A DNA stretch of 64,000 nucleotides from Sutcliffiella horikoshii (GTDB lineage Bacteria > Bacillota > Bacilli > Bacillales > Bacillaceae_I): assembly GCF_002157855.1 (NCBI RefSeq), contig NZ_CP020880.1, positions 1,426,001 to 1,490,000 on the forward strand, given 5' to 3'. Position 1 is the first letter of the stretch, and each line of letters opens with the position of its first letter. Made by a program: the position numbers and the translations under genes. A model generated the notes under the pieces. It was not told where the DNA came from. It searched no databases and saw nothing but the letters and a program-made list of their open reading frames with translations. Positions 15,451 to 24,257 of the stretch are shown piece after piece.

Positions 15451-16805
15451 TGTCTTTATTGCGAAGGCTTGGTGTCGAGACTGATGTTGTAGAGGGTTCT
15501 AAGGGGGGGAGAGAATCCATCAAAACGTCCATCTCTCCGAAAACGGTCTATCTCCCACAGTTCAAAGAGATTGAAATGCACCTTCATAACTATCTTGTGG
15601 ATAAACTGAAACAGCAGACTCTAGACGATAGGGAAATGGAAGGAAAAGTAGCAGAATTAAGTGATGATTTTTTTGTCAATCGGGATGACATTCTAAATTA
15701 TGAGGAAAAGCAAGCGGCCATTCAAAATGTCATTTATGAATTAACAGGGTATGGGCCCATCACCCCCCTCTTGAAAGATCCTGCAGTAACGGAGGTAATG
15801 GTAAATGGTCCAACGAAGATTTACGTGGAGAAACAGGGGAAAATAATTAAGACTCCTTTCACATTCAGGGATAATTCCCATGTCTTAAAAGTGATGGAAC
15901 GAATCGTAGCACCAATTGGAAGACGAATAGATGAGAGTGTCCCGATGGTGGATGCACGTTTACCGGATGGTTCGCGTGTTCATGCTATTATACCGCCGCT
16001 GGCTATGAATGGGCCGACACTCACCATTCGTAAATTCCCTGATAATCCTTTGAAAATTCATGATCTTCTCCGAAATGAAGGACTTTCTTATGAGATGGCT
16101 GATTTTCTGAAATCTTGCGTAGAAGCAAAGTTGAACATGATGATAAGCGGCGGGACCGGCTCTGGTAAGACAACTTGTCTAAATGTATTATCCTCTTTTA
16201 TAGCAGAAGATGAGCGAATTGTGACAATTGAAGATTCCGCTGAACTCAGGCTTTCACAAGAGCACGTTGTCACTCTTGAAGCAAGACTTGCAAATGTGGA
16301 AGGGAAGGGAGAGGTGACCATCCGGGACCTGGTGAAAAACGCCTTGCGTATGAGACCAGATAGAATCATAGTAGGAGAGGTAAGAAGTGCTGAGGCCCTG
16401 GATATGCTGCAGGCAATGAATACAGGGCATGATGGGAGTCTTGGCACTGGTCATGCAAACTCCCCCCGAGACCTTATTTTACGCCTTGAAGTCATGGTTA
16501 TGATGGCTGGTTTCGATCTTCCTGTACGAGCAATTAGAGAACAAATTGCCGGAGCGCTGGATTTGATTGTCCACCAGGTCCGTTTGAAGGATGGTAGCCG
16601 AAAAATAACACACATCACCGAGGTCTTAGGGGTAATGAATGAGACTATTGTGTTACAAGATCTTTTCAAATTTGAAGAACTCGGTAAAAGTGATGACGGG
16701 AAAGTAAAAGGACGTTTCTCATCAACTGGAATTCGTCCTAGCTTCTTTGACAAATTTGAGTCACAAGGCATAAAAATTCAGCCATCCTGGTTCAGTGAGG
16801 AGTGA
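15450..16805 (+). CDS. tadA: TadA/CpaF secretion ATPase
   Basis: 451 residues, hexameric type II/IV secretion ATPase powering Flp pilus assembly at the inner face of the membrane. The N-terminal domain (about 30-200) includes GPITPLLKDPAVTEVMVNGP. Walker A is MISGGTGSGKTTCLN (near 230-244), the Asp box is IVTIEDSAELRL, Walker B is RIIVGEVRSAEALDML, and the His box is GSLGTGHANSP. Length is normal. It follows tadZ by a one-base overlap and precedes tadB. Confidence 0.93.
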   Translation: MSLLRRLGVETDVVEGSKGGRESIKTSISPKTVYLPQFKEIEMHLHNYLVDKLKQQTLDDREMEGKVAELSDDFFVNRDDILNYEEKQAAIQNVIYELTGYGPITPLLKDPAVTEVMVNGPTKIYVEKQGKIIKTPFTFRDNSHVLKVMERIVAPIGRRIDESVPMVDARLPDGSRVHAIIPPLAMNGPTLTIRKFPDNPLKIHDLLRNEGLSYEMADFLKSCVEAKLNMMISGGTGSGKTTCLNVLSSFIAEDERIVTIEDSAELRLSQEHVVTLEARLANVEGKGEVTIRDLVKNALRMRPDRIIVGEVRSAEALDMLQAMNTGHDGSLGTGHANSPRDLILRLEVMVMMAGFDLPVRAIREQIAGALDLIVHQVRLKDGSRKITHITEVLGVMNETIVLQDLFKFEELGKSDDGKVKGRFSSTGIRPSFFDKFESQGIKIQPSWFSEE

Positions 16806-16811
16806 TAGAGC

Positions 16812-17780
16812 TTGAATATCCTGATGACATTAATTGGTTCCATACTGTTCTTTATGCTTTTCTTTCTCCTAGTGATGAGTATTTCTGCTAGACAGACAAA
16901 GGAAATGAAAAGGCTAAATAACTATTTGATTCTTTCCAATTCTTTAACATTAACTGAAGGGAAGGGAAAGAAGCCAAAATCCCCAAAACAAAGTAAAGCC
17001 ATCCAAGGCATGGGGAAAGTACTTGAAGTAAATTTTCAATTTAAGAACCTGAGGCAGCAATTAATCTTTGCCGGGTATGAAATCGGACCAGGTGAGTATC
17101 TAGTAAGAACTTTTCTATTAGCTGCTATTTTAAGTGGAATAGTATATTTGATTACGTCCTCTCTATTGTTAAGTATTTTTTCATTAATCACAGGGCTTGT
17201 TATCGGGTCCTTTCTATTGAAACGGGCAATTAAAGTACGAAACCAATTAGCAACCCAGCAGCTTATTCAGGCACTTGGGATCATGGCGAATAGTTTACGT
17301 GCAGGCTATAGTTTTTTACAAGTAATCAAGCTGATTTCAGAGGAATCCCCAGAGCCATTAGGCAAGGAGTTTGGAAAGGTTATTCAGAATGTTAATCTCG
17401 GCCTGTCCTTAGAAGAATCATTTGAACAGCTAAAGTCCAGTTTTAGTAATCCCGATCTGGATATGGTACTAACCTCCATTCTTATTCAAAGGGAAAGCGG
17501 AGGTGACCTTGCACGCCTTTTAGAAAGCATTCAGGAGACGATGATAGGAAGGTTAAGAGTAAAAGACGAGGTAAGAACCCTTACCGCACAAGGAAGGTTA
17601 TCTATGTGGGTAATCATGTGTGTACCCGTGGGGATCGCTTTCTACCTTCAAGTGGTGAATCCGGACTATTTTCATTTAATGTTTCAGCACATTCTTGGGT
17701 GGATAATGATCCTTATGGCAATATCAGGAGTGTTGCTCGGGTGGTTTATTATTAACAAAATTGTAAGCATTGAGGTGTAG
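16812..17780 (+). CDS. tadB: TadB-like pilus membrane platform protein
   Basis: 322 residues, GspF/T2SF-type membrane protein. One membrane helix lies at the N-terminus (residues 3-25), a pair at about 100-140, the cytoplasmic T2SF helical domain at 150-265 (QLIQALGIMANSLRAGYSFL then IQRESGGDLARLLESIQETM), and two helices at the C-terminus. The start is a TTG at 16812 after GAGGAG. With TadC it forms the platform that couples the TadA motor to subunits. Confidence 0.88.
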   Translation: MNILMTLIGSILFFMLFFLLVMSISARQTKEMKRLNNYLILSNSLTLTEGKGKKPKSPKQSKAIQGMGKVLEVNFQFKNLRQQLIFAGYEIGPGEYLVRTFLLAAILSGIVYLITSSLLLSIFSLITGLVIGSFLLKRAIKVRNQLATQQLIQALGIMANSLRAGYSFLQVIKLISEESPEPLGKEFGKVIQNVNLGLSLEESFEQLKSSFSNPDLDMVLTSILIQRESGGDLARLLESIQETMIGRLRVKDEVRTLTAQGRLSMWVIMCVPVGIAFYLQVVNPDYFHLMFQHILGWIMILMAISGVLLGWFIINKIVSIEV

Positions 17781-17783
17781 AAG

Positions 17784-18695
17784 GTGGGACATATACTTTT
17801 TGTGACATTATCCTTTACAACCATGACGTTGATTTGTTTAGCTATCTCCATGACAGTTTTTCGCTCATCTCTTGCACTAGAACGTCGAATTGAAACTTTT
17901 TTTCCAAGTTCTACATCATTGGAGGGTGGCAAGGTAAAGAAGGAAGCAGATATAAGTGAGCAAACTAAAGAAAAAGCAAGGATAATGATTAAAAAGTTGA
18001 TGAAGGAGTCTTCAAAAATCAATCTTGAGAAAAGACTTGAAGAAGCTGGAAGGCCAAATGGGTGGACCTCTGTTGATTTTAGATTATTCCAGTTAACACT
18101 GACTTTTATTTTATTTTTCGGTGCACTAGTCCTTTTTTCTCCTGGTGCGGATTCTATAATGTCTCTTTTTTTCTTGGTTGGTGTCATTAGCTTATTCGGT
18201 CTTTACATTCCGAATTTTATGCTCAGTGTAAAGATTAAAAAGCGTTTAAAGCAAATGGAAAAAATGATGCCAGACTTTTTTGATTTGCTCAATCTTTCGA
18301 TGGAAGCAGGTATGGGCTTAGATGCCTCCTTTCAAAAAGTGGCCAAAACCCTGAAAGGACCCCTGTCTGATGAATTTATGAAGATGCTTGATGATATGAA
18401 ATTAGGGAAATCCCGGAAGGAAGCTTATATGCTATTAAGGGAAAGGGTAAAAATTGTTTCCTTTCAACAAGCAATAACCTCCCTCATTCAGGCAGATCAA
18501 CTAGGGATGGGACTCTCCAAAACAGTAAGTTTGCTTACGACAAGGATCCGTGAACAAAGGGTTTTCACAGCGAGGGAACATGCGATGAAAGCGCCGGTCA
18601 AAATGGTATTTCCGCTAATGTTTCTGGTGTTTCCAGCCATTTTTATTGTATTACTCGGGCCGATGGTCATTTACATTATACAAAGTGGATTATAA
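17784..18695 (+). CDS. tadC: TadC-like pilus membrane platform protein
   Basis: 303 residues, second T2SF-type platform protein. Helices lie at residues 4-22, two near 100-145, and one near 275-300. The T2SF domain contains MMPDFFDLLNLSMEAGMGLD and LIQADQLGMGLSKTVSLL. GTG start at 17784, three bases after the tadB stop, with GAGGTG upstream. It is the last gene of the Tad operon and is followed by a terminator. No TadD-type TPR protein or secretin is present, as expected for a monoderm. Confidence 0.88.
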   Translation: MGHILFVTLSFTTMTLICLAISMTVFRSSLALERRIETFFPSSTSLEGGKVKKEADISEQTKEKARIMIKKLMKESSKINLEKRLEEAGRPNGWTSVDFRLFQLTLTFILFFGALVLFSPGADSIMSLFFLVGVISLFGLYIPNFMLSVKIKKRLKQMEKMMPDFFDLLNLSMEAGMGLDASFQKVAKTLKGPLSDEFMKMLDDMKLGKSRKEAYMLLRERVKIVSFQQAITSLIQADQLGMGLSKTVSLLTTRIREQRVFTAREHAMKAPVKMVFPLMFLVFPAIFIVLLGPMVIYIIQSGL

Positions 18696-18696
18696 A

Positions 18697-18726
18697 AAGA
18701 GCACCCCTTGAAAAGGTGCTCTTTCT
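18697..18726 (+). terminator. terminator of the tad operon
   Basis: AAGAGCACC pairs with GGTGCTCTT and T residues follow, abutting the end of splB on the other strand. Confidence 0.85.
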
Positions 18727-19752
18727 TCACGTGAAATACTCAATCCTAGCCTGTGGAAAGTAAGAATGTATGTACTCAGACAAAGTTTCTTTTATCTCGG
18801 TCGCTTCATCCTTCGTATATACATACTTCCCAATTCCATAACGCCCCCATTTATACTGGCGCTTAGCTTCGTCTAGCTCAAGCTTTGTCATCGGATAGTT
18901 TTGTTGGATGACCCTTTTGGCTGGTTTAGTGAATCGGTGTTGTATTAATTCAAAGGTAAGATCCTCGGTCGCATGTGCAGGAAGCTTATCATAAAGCTTT
19001 TGGAATAATGTTTTATATCCCTCTTCCCAGCCTTCATGCAAATAGATTGGTGCAACGATAAAGCCGAGTGGATAGTTTGCCCCTGCGACTTTGGCGGCAG
19101 CTTCTATTCTCAAATCCAAAGAAGATGTTCCGGGCTCAAAGTTCTTTATTACATAATCTGCATTCACACTGAAACGAAACCTTGTTTTCCCGCGATGATC
19201 TGCATCAAGCAAATGATCAACATGATGGAACTTCGTCACGAATCGAAGCATTCCATGTTCAGATTTACCAAAGTATTCAATAGCTTTTTTCAAAGAGTGA
19301 GTCAAATGATCAATGCCTACTATATCGGAAGTACATGACGCTTCAAACCTAGTGATTTCAGGTGCTCGTTCTTGCATATATTTATCAGCAGCATCAAAGA
19401 TTTCATCCAAGTTCACATAAGTCCTTATATAAGGTTTGCTTCCCATCGTTGTCTGCAAATAGCAGTAATGACAATGGCCCATACAGCCTGTTGCAAAAGG
19501 TATAGCATATTCAGCGGAAGGTTTGGAAGAGTCAAACTTCAATGTTTTTCTTACTCCGACAACTAATGTGGATTTAGCTGTCCTGTATTTTTGAAAATCA
19601 TTATCTCCAGGTAGGTTTCTTATTTGGTTGTGGGAAGTCGTCTCTCGAATTTCAAGACCCATCGATTCAAATTTGTTTTTTAACTCCACTCCTAGCGGAT
19701 AATCAAGCGCTCTAGGTTCAATATATACAAGTTGTGGAACAAACGGCTTCAT
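18727..19752 (-). CDS. splB: spore photoproduct lyase
   Basis: 341 residues, a radical SAM enzyme that reverses the spore photoproduct (5-thyminyl-5,6-dihydrothymine) in DNA during germination. The cluster motif is ATGCMGHCHYCYLQ near residues 88-100 (C-x3-C-x2-C), and the hydrogen-donor Cys is in EASCTSDIVGID near residue 140. Length and motif spacing match Bacillus SplB. It lies 15 bp after splA, forming the usual splAB operon, with AAGGGGGGGAA upstream of its ATG. A sigma-G-dependent forespore promoter is expected upstream of splA but was not clearly seen. Confidence 0.96.
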   Translation of the reverse strand: MKPFVPQLVYIEPRALDYPLGVELKNKFESMGLEIRETTSHNQIRNLPGDNDFQKYRTAKSTLVVGVRKTLKFDSSKPSAEYAIPFATGCMGHCHYCYLQTTMGSKPYIRTYVNLDEIFDAADKYMQERAPEITRFEASCTSDIVGIDHLTHSLKKAIEYFGKSEHGMLRFVTKFHHVDHLLDADHRGKTRFRFSVNADYVIKNFEPGTSSLDLRIEAAAKVAGANYPLGFIVAPIYLHEGWEEGYKTLFQKLYDKLPAHATEDLTFELIQHRFTKPAKRVIQQNYPMTKLELDEAKRQYKWGRYGIGKYVYTKDEATEIKETLSEYIHSYFPQARIEYFT

Positions 19753-19767
19753 GTATTCCCCCCCTTT

Positions 19768-20025
19768 TTATTCGAATGTTGGACCAAAATAATCATTATA
19801 TAATGCTTCTGCTTCTTCTAATGAAGTGAAAAAGACAAACTCGTCTGATAAGGGATAATACGTATCATAGAGAAAGATAGATAGCTGCCCCTCCTCGAAT
19901 GGGTTTTCCATAATGCTTGCCTGCTGGATCGAGGCTACGTTCTGTGTGTGCGGATTACGGTAAAAAAGGTATACGACATCACCTTCTTGTAAAGAAGAAG
20001 AATGAACTTGTTGGTACGGGTCCAT
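19768..20025 (-). CDS. splA: SplA, small regulator of the spl operon
   Basis: 85 residues, a small acidic protein with EGDVVYLFYRNPHTQNVASI near residues 14-33, QLSIFLYDTYYPL and a C-terminal FTSLEEAEALYNDYFGP. This pattern and the position upstream of splB match SplA, which in Bacillus subtilis negatively regulates splAB and resembles TRAP-like proteins. The ATG at 20025 is chosen over the in-frame GTG at 20034, which is part of the AGGTGATT ribosome-binding site. Confidence 0.85.
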   Translation of the reverse strand: MDPYQQVHSSSLQEGDVVYLFYRNPHTQNVASIQQASIMENPFEEGQLSIFLYDTYYPLSDEFVFFTSLEEAEALYNDYFGPTFE

Positions 20026-20210
20026 GTTAATCACCTGCTTGTAGTTGTTTCGTTATTTGTAGATTATAGTCCATATAACTCTAACTTTAGTGTTGAATGA
20101 ATCAGGGAAAATATCCTTGAGAAATAATGTAAAACAATTTGTTTGAATATTGAAACTTTATGAAGGTTTTATTCGTCTAATCTATTAGGGATAATGGAGG
20201 TGGTGTTGCA

Positions 20211-21038
20211 ATGAACCATGTGGATTTACGACCAAAAAAAAGATCGAAACTTCGCATTTGGCTGGGAACTCAATTTTACATAGCAAAGAGATGGATAGAG
20301 TGGAAAACAGGAAATAAAAGCTATGCATTAGAAACGACAGAGGAAGAATTGCCCTATCAAGTTTTTTTACATAGAACGCCTACCCTTAGAAAGTTAAAGA
20401 ACGTGGACATGTGGTATCAGCATAATAAAGTTATTAATTTAAAGATTGCTGTTCAGAAACTGAATGGGATTGTGATTCGACCAGGTGAAACTTTTTCCTA
20501 TTGGAAGCTGATTGGAAAACCGACGAAGAGCAAAGGATATGTAGATGGAATGGTTCTTTTCTATGGTACGTTTAAGCCAGGTTTAGGAGGAGGGTTGTGT
20601 CAATTGTCAAACCTTATATATTGGATGACATTACACACACCGCTGACTGTGACAGAGCGATACCGCCACAGTTTTGATGTCTTTCCCGATTCTAGGAGAA
20701 CGCAACCTTTTGGTAGTGGTGCAACCTGCTCCTATAATTATCTGGACTTACAGGTGAGAAATGATACAGATCAAGCTTTTCAATTAAAAGTGAGAGTGGA
20801 AGGAGACCTCTTAGTTGGTGAATGGAAGTCGGCCAATCTTCCAATTGTTAAATACAAGGTATATGAAAAAGACCATAACATCACTTCCGCTTATTGGGGA
20901 GGATATTTGCGCCATAACATCATACACCGCAAAGTAATGAATCTTCAGGGAAAAGAGATCGATGACCAATATGTAACAGAAAATCATGCTATTATGATGT
21001 ATGAGCCTCTTTTGGAGACAACAGAACAAAGCGGCTAA
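20211..21038 (+). CDS. VanW family protein
   Basis: 275 residues. The VanW core is clear: KLNGIVIRPGETFSYWKLIG near residues 83-102, GYVDGMVLFYGTFKPGLGGG and GLCQLSNLIYWM near 120-145, then HSFDVFPDSRRTQPFGSGAT. VanW proteins accompany some vancomycin-resistance and cell-wall genes but their activity is unknown. There is no signal peptide; the N-terminus is basic. ATG at 20211 follows GGAGGTGG. The next gene starts 19 bp after its stop. Confidence 0.85.
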   Translation: MNHVDLRPKKRSKLRIWLGTQFYIAKRWIEWKTGNKSYALETTEEELPYQVFLHRTPTLRKLKNVDMWYQHNKVINLKIAVQKLNGIVIRPGETFSYWKLIGKPTKSKGYVDGMVLFYGTFKPGLGGGLCQLSNLIYWMTLHTPLTVTERYRHSFDVFPDSRRTQPFGSGATCSYNYLDLQVRNDTDQAFQLKVRVEGDLLVGEWKSANLPIVKYKVYEKDHNITSAYWGGYLRHNIIHRKVMNLQGKEIDDQYVTENHAIMMYEPLLETTEQSG

Positions 21039-21057
21039 TTACGTACATAAGGGTGTG

Positions 21058-21318
21058 GTGAAATTGATCTCTATTCCAAAAGAAATGAAAGATCAAATGA
21101 TAGGCAGGATCCAGGCATATTTCGAAGAAGAACGAGACGAAGAAATTGGCGAACTTGGAGCGGACCTGCTGTTGGACATATTTATGAAAGAACTTGGACC
21201 GTACTACTATAATCAGGGTATTGCCGATGCAAAGGCTTTGGTAGAAGAACGATGGGGATCCGTTGAAGAGGATATTGAAGCCTTAAAACGTTCTACTGGG
21301 GGCGGAAGGTACAGGTAG
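21058..21318 (+). CDS. DUF2164 family protein
   Basis: About 86 acidic helical residues: IPKEMKDQMIGRIQAYFEEE then RDEEIGELGADLLLDIFMKE and LGPYYYNQGIADAKALVEE. This is the DUF2164 pattern, a small cytosolic family of unknown function common in Bacillus. The start is ambiguous: GTG at 21058 (used), GTG at 21055 or TTG at 21064; the longer frame overlapping vanW has no family sequence. It may be co-transcribed with vanW. Confidence 0.75.
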   Translation: MKLISIPKEMKDQMIGRIQAYFEEERDEEIGELGADLLLDIFMKELGPYYYNQGIADAKALVEERWGSVEEDIEALKRSTGGGRYR

Positions 21319-21368
21319 AGGTAGAGGTTTGGCGAGTTTTCACAAAATTAGATGGTGTGGTTTTACTG

Positions 21369-21412
21369 AAACAACTTCTTTGGCTGATGGGCCGGAGAGG
21401 TTGTTTTTATTT
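21369..21412 (+). terminator. terminator after the DUF2164 gene
   Basis: AACAAC-TTCT and AGAGGTTGTT form an imperfect stem over a 16-nt loop, followed by TTTATTTTT. Confidence 0.6.
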
Positions 21413-21470
21413 TTGGATTTCTAAGAATGGAGGCGAATATGATTTATCGACATTTTACAATTAAAGGGAA

Positions 21471-21598
21471 TCGCCCGTTTTTTTCTATTTTCGCCCGTAA
21501 ATCTGAAAAATCGCCCGTAAACTCAAATTTTCGCCCGAAAGTGGTCCGAAATCGCCCGTAAATCTCAAAAGTCGCCCGTAATTTCTCAAAATCGCCCG
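21471..21598. repeat. seven TCGCCCG motifs at a 20-bp period
   Basis: TCGCCCG starts at 21471, 21491, 21511, 21531, 21552, 21572 and 21592. Spacing is 20 bp except one 21-bp step. Between the motifs the sequence is AT-rich and degenerate (often TAAATCTSAAAA). A decayed half motif (GTCCGAAA) lies near 21544. No gene covers it. The period equals about two DNA turns, so the GC motifs face the same side of the helix. Confidence 0.85.
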
Positions 21599-21684
21599 AT
21601 ACCGTATTTGCTGCATTTTCATTTCTAGCCGTCACCAAGCTTCCCCTCAACCGGTTAGCGTGACTTCGACATTGGTTTCAAAAA

Positions 21685-21720
21685 TCCTTCAGGGGTCTGA
21701 CCCCCTGAAGGACTTTTTTT
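21685..21720 (+). terminator. terminator-like hairpin with GGGGTCTGACCCC core
   Basis: TCCTTCAGGGG-TCTGA-CCCCCTGAAGGA followed by seven T. The same core occurs at 58830-58868, so it is a recurrent hairpin type in this genome. No gene directly upstream explains it. Confidence 0.75.
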
Positions 21721-21789
21721 CTCCATCCTTCAGAGAGTTCTCAAGTTTTGCTTTGGTGGTTTAGTGGAATGAAATGAGTATAGGTGGTG

Positions 21790-23109
21790 ATGGTGTTGAA
21801 GGCGAATGTGTTGGTGATTGGGGGCGGTGTTGGCGGTTTGACGGTTGCGCTGAAGCTTGCGAAGTGTGGTGTTGGTGTAACAGTGGTGGAACAGGTGAAA
21901 GGAAGCCCGCACATGTACAAGGGAGAATTAGTGCAGCCGAAGACGCTACAAATTTTCGAGAAAAATGGCATTCTTCCAAAGGTGCTGCAACACGGACATA
22001 AAATTAACCATATTGAGTTGATTGAAAAGAAAAAGCTCGATAAAAAAAACAAACAACCAATCCAATCGATGAGTTATAACATACTTCCAAATCCTTATAA
22101 CTTTGCATTGATGATCCCCCATGAAATCTTAAAAACGATACTACTCGAGGAAGCACAGAAATATCCTTCCTTTAAATATTTACAGCCTGGCCGTTTTATG
22201 GGCTTTGAAGGTAACAAGGCTAAGGTGAGAATGGAAAAGGAAGAGGTATTACTAGAAGCAGATTATTACGTTAGTGCAGAAGGGCGAAAATCGAAGGTAC
22301 GTGAAATGATGGAGGTGCCGAAAAAGGAAAAGAATTATGACCATCATTTTTTGACTGTAACGTTTCCAAGGCCTGAAAGCATGACAGAAGGAAAGATCAT
22401 CTCTACAGATGATACATTTTTAGGACTTTTCCCTTTGCCGGATAATCTGGTGCGCAGCGTCTATTTAATTCCAAAGGGATCTTATAAACAGATGATAGAA
22501 GAAGGGCTAGAATCTTTTTACCAAAAATACTTAGAACTATGCCCGGAACTGGATGGTTTTGTGCAAAGAATAGACTCTTGGAAAAAAATTCAGCTTATGA
22601 TTCCGGTGCATTATCATGTTTCAAACTATGTGAAAGGCAACATTGCTTTGCTAGGGGATGCTGCACATAGCGTACATCCGATGGCAGGTGAGGGAATGAA
22701 TTTGGCGATTCAGGACGGAGACGTGCTTGGAGAGCTGCTCTGTTGGATGTACGACAAAGATAAACATTCTCCGGATTATCTATCCTATTATGAAGCTGTA
22801 AGAAAACCAAGGGTCCGTCATGTATTGAAATTGAGTCACTTATCCGCTTTGGCTTATTCCCGTCCGCTCAAATCTTTTGTGACATGGAGAAGCAAAGTGA
22901 TGGATCAGCTGACCAACGATCCCGTTCTTCATATTAAACATATGCTGAACATTTCTGGTTTGGGTATATGGAAGGAATCCATAGTGGACAGGGTCATTCA
23001 GTCTGGAGTAGTTCCTAAGAGGAAAGACCACGATGAGCGCAAGATTGACCGCCGCCATCTTTTTACGGAAGAAGAAGATTACCCATGGAAAAATAAGGAG
23101 GAAGCATAG
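21790..23109 (+). CDS. FAD-dependent aromatic-ring monooxygenase
   Basis: About 440 residues, PHBH-type flavoprotein. The FAD-binding fold starts at the N-terminus with ANVLVIGGGVGGLTVALKLA (GxGxxG), the middle DG-like motif is YYVSAEGRKSKVREMM near 160-175, and the second FAD motif is NIALLGDAAHSVHPMAGEGM near 290-310. The start is one of GTG 21784, ATG 21790 or TTG 21796; AGGTGGTGA at 21782-21790 would favour the TTG. It probably hydroxylates a quinone-like or aromatic substrate. It is three bases from the methyltransferase gene, so a hydroxylation-then-methylation pair is likely. Confidence 0.85.
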   Translation: MVLKANVLVIGGGVGGLTVALKLAKCGVGVTVVEQVKGSPHMYKGELVQPKTLQIFEKNGILPKVLQHGHKINHIELIEKKKLDKKNKQPIQSMSYNILPNPYNFALMIPHEILKTILLEEAQKYPSFKYLQPGRFMGFEGNKAKVRMEKEEVLLEADYYVSAEGRKSKVREMMEVPKKEKNYDHHFLTVTFPRPESMTEGKIISTDDTFLGLFPLPDNLVRSVYLIPKGSYKQMIEEGLESFYQKYLELCPELDGFVQRIDSWKKIQLMIPVHYHVSNYVKGNIALLGDAAHSVHPMAGEGMNLAIQDGDVLGELLCWMYDKDKHSPDYLSYYEAVRKPRVRHVLKLSHLSALAYSRPLKSFVTWRSKVMDQLTNDPVLHIKHMLNISGLGIWKESIVDRVIQSGVVPKRKDHDERKIDRRHLFTEEEDYPWKNKEEA

Positions 23110-23111
23110 GT

Positions 23112-24104
23112 ATGATAAGTGAATATGTGAGACTTTTTAAAGCGAGAGGGTATATGAAGCGAAACTTGCCCTTCCTATATAGTTGGCATGCCTATGTTGG
23201 GTATGAATTAGATTTATATGAAGCATTCAAAAAGCCGAAGACCATTATGGAGGTGGCGGAAGAACATGAACTAAAGGAAGACCTATTGAAAAGGTGGGTC
23301 GAAGTAGGCGGCGTGATCGGATATTTAAAAAAGAAGTCGAAGGAGCGGTACCAAACGGTGAGAAAATTCATGGTTCCTTCGAGTAAACATAACCCTCGTT
23401 CTACCGGGGTGCTTTTAAAAGAGATGATGGAACTTCATATTCCAACCTTGATCAAGTACCCAAAAATGATGAAGACAGAAAAGAAAGAGCAATTTAATCA
23501 AAAAGAACATGGAATGGTCGTCGCGCAAACTTCATCCCTTTTAGAACAACTAGCTATTCCAAGGGTGATGAAGGTAATGAAAAAAGCGAAGCCGAATACC
23601 GTGGTAGATGTAGGGTGTGGCAGCGGGGGGTATTTGTTAAAGCTTTCACAGAAGTTTCCAAAAGCGCAGATGCTTGGAATTGAGTTGAATGAAGATGTAG
23701 CAGAGGAAGCAAGTAAGAACTGTCAAAAGCAAAAACAGGTTGAAATTGTTTGTGAGGATGTTCATAAATGGTCTCCAAAAGATAAGGTGGATTTTGTCAT
23801 GTTAAACAATATCCTTCATTATATATCTCCTGCTGACCGCACAGAGTTGTTTAAGAAAATCAGTGAGTGGTTGCCGCCTAAAGGGACATTATCCGTGGTT
23901 TCACCAATACACAACTCGAAACATGGAGGTCAGTTTTCAAGTGTGTTCAACAGTTTCTTTACCGCGTTTGATAATTTGTACCCGCTCCCGTCCGAAGATG
24001 ATCTCAAAGACCTGGCAAATGCAACAGAACTGAAATTGGAAAAAATGCAGCCGGTCATTAGAGAAGGCGGCTGGTATCAAATTACTTTTACGAAATTGAA
24101 GTGA
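23112..24104 (+). CDS. SAM-dependent methyltransferase with winged-helix N-terminus
   Basis: 330 residues. Residues 1-110 look like the dimerisation/winged-helix part of plant-type and polyketide O-methyltransferases (YELDLYEAFKKPKTIMEVAE then LKEDLLKRWVEVGGVIGYLK). The Rossmann domain has motif I VVDVGCGSGGYLLKLSQKF near 165-183, an acidic IELNEDVAEEA, and FVMLNNILHYISPADRTELF. It probably methylates the product of the preceding monooxygenase. ATG at 23112 follows AAGGAGG. A hairpin terminator (24116-24156) ends the two-gene operon. Confidence 0.8.
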   Translation: MISEYVRLFKARGYMKRNLPFLYSWHAYVGYELDLYEAFKKPKTIMEVAEEHELKEDLLKRWVEVGGVIGYLKKKSKERYQTVRKFMVPSSKHNPRSTGVLLKEMMELHIPTLIKYPKMMKTEKKEQFNQKEHGMVVAQTSSLLEQLAIPRVMKVMKKAKPNTVVDVGCGSGGYLLKLSQKFPKAQMLGIELNEDVAEEASKNCQKQKQVEIVCEDVHKWSPKDKVDFVMLNNILHYISPADRTELFKKISEWLPPKGTLSVVSPIHNSKHGGQFSSVFNSFFTAFDNLYPLPSEDDLKDLANATELKLEKMQPVIREGGWYQITFTKLK

Positions 24105-24115
24105 ACCTTGTTAAA

Positions 24116-24156
24116 GGGCTCAACGTTGGAGGAAATCCAAGTTGAGTCCTATTTTT
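24116..24156 (+). terminator. terminator of the monooxygenase-methyltransferase operon
   Basis: GGGCTCAAC pairs with GTTGAGTCC; inner TTGGA/TCCAA extends the stem; T run follows. Confidence 0.75.
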
Positions 24157-24257
24157 GTGGTGCAATAATCCTCTATTAGAATAGTTTTCCTTATCCTTCT
24201 AATATAAGGAAAAGTCGTAATAATCCCTTAATATACCCGTTATTTACGTAACCTAAA

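Noticed and set aside
21471-21598. Regular short repeats resembling a CRISPR array
   Set aside because: The conserved unit is only 7 bp, the spacers are 13-14 bp and similar to each other, and no cas gene is in the window.
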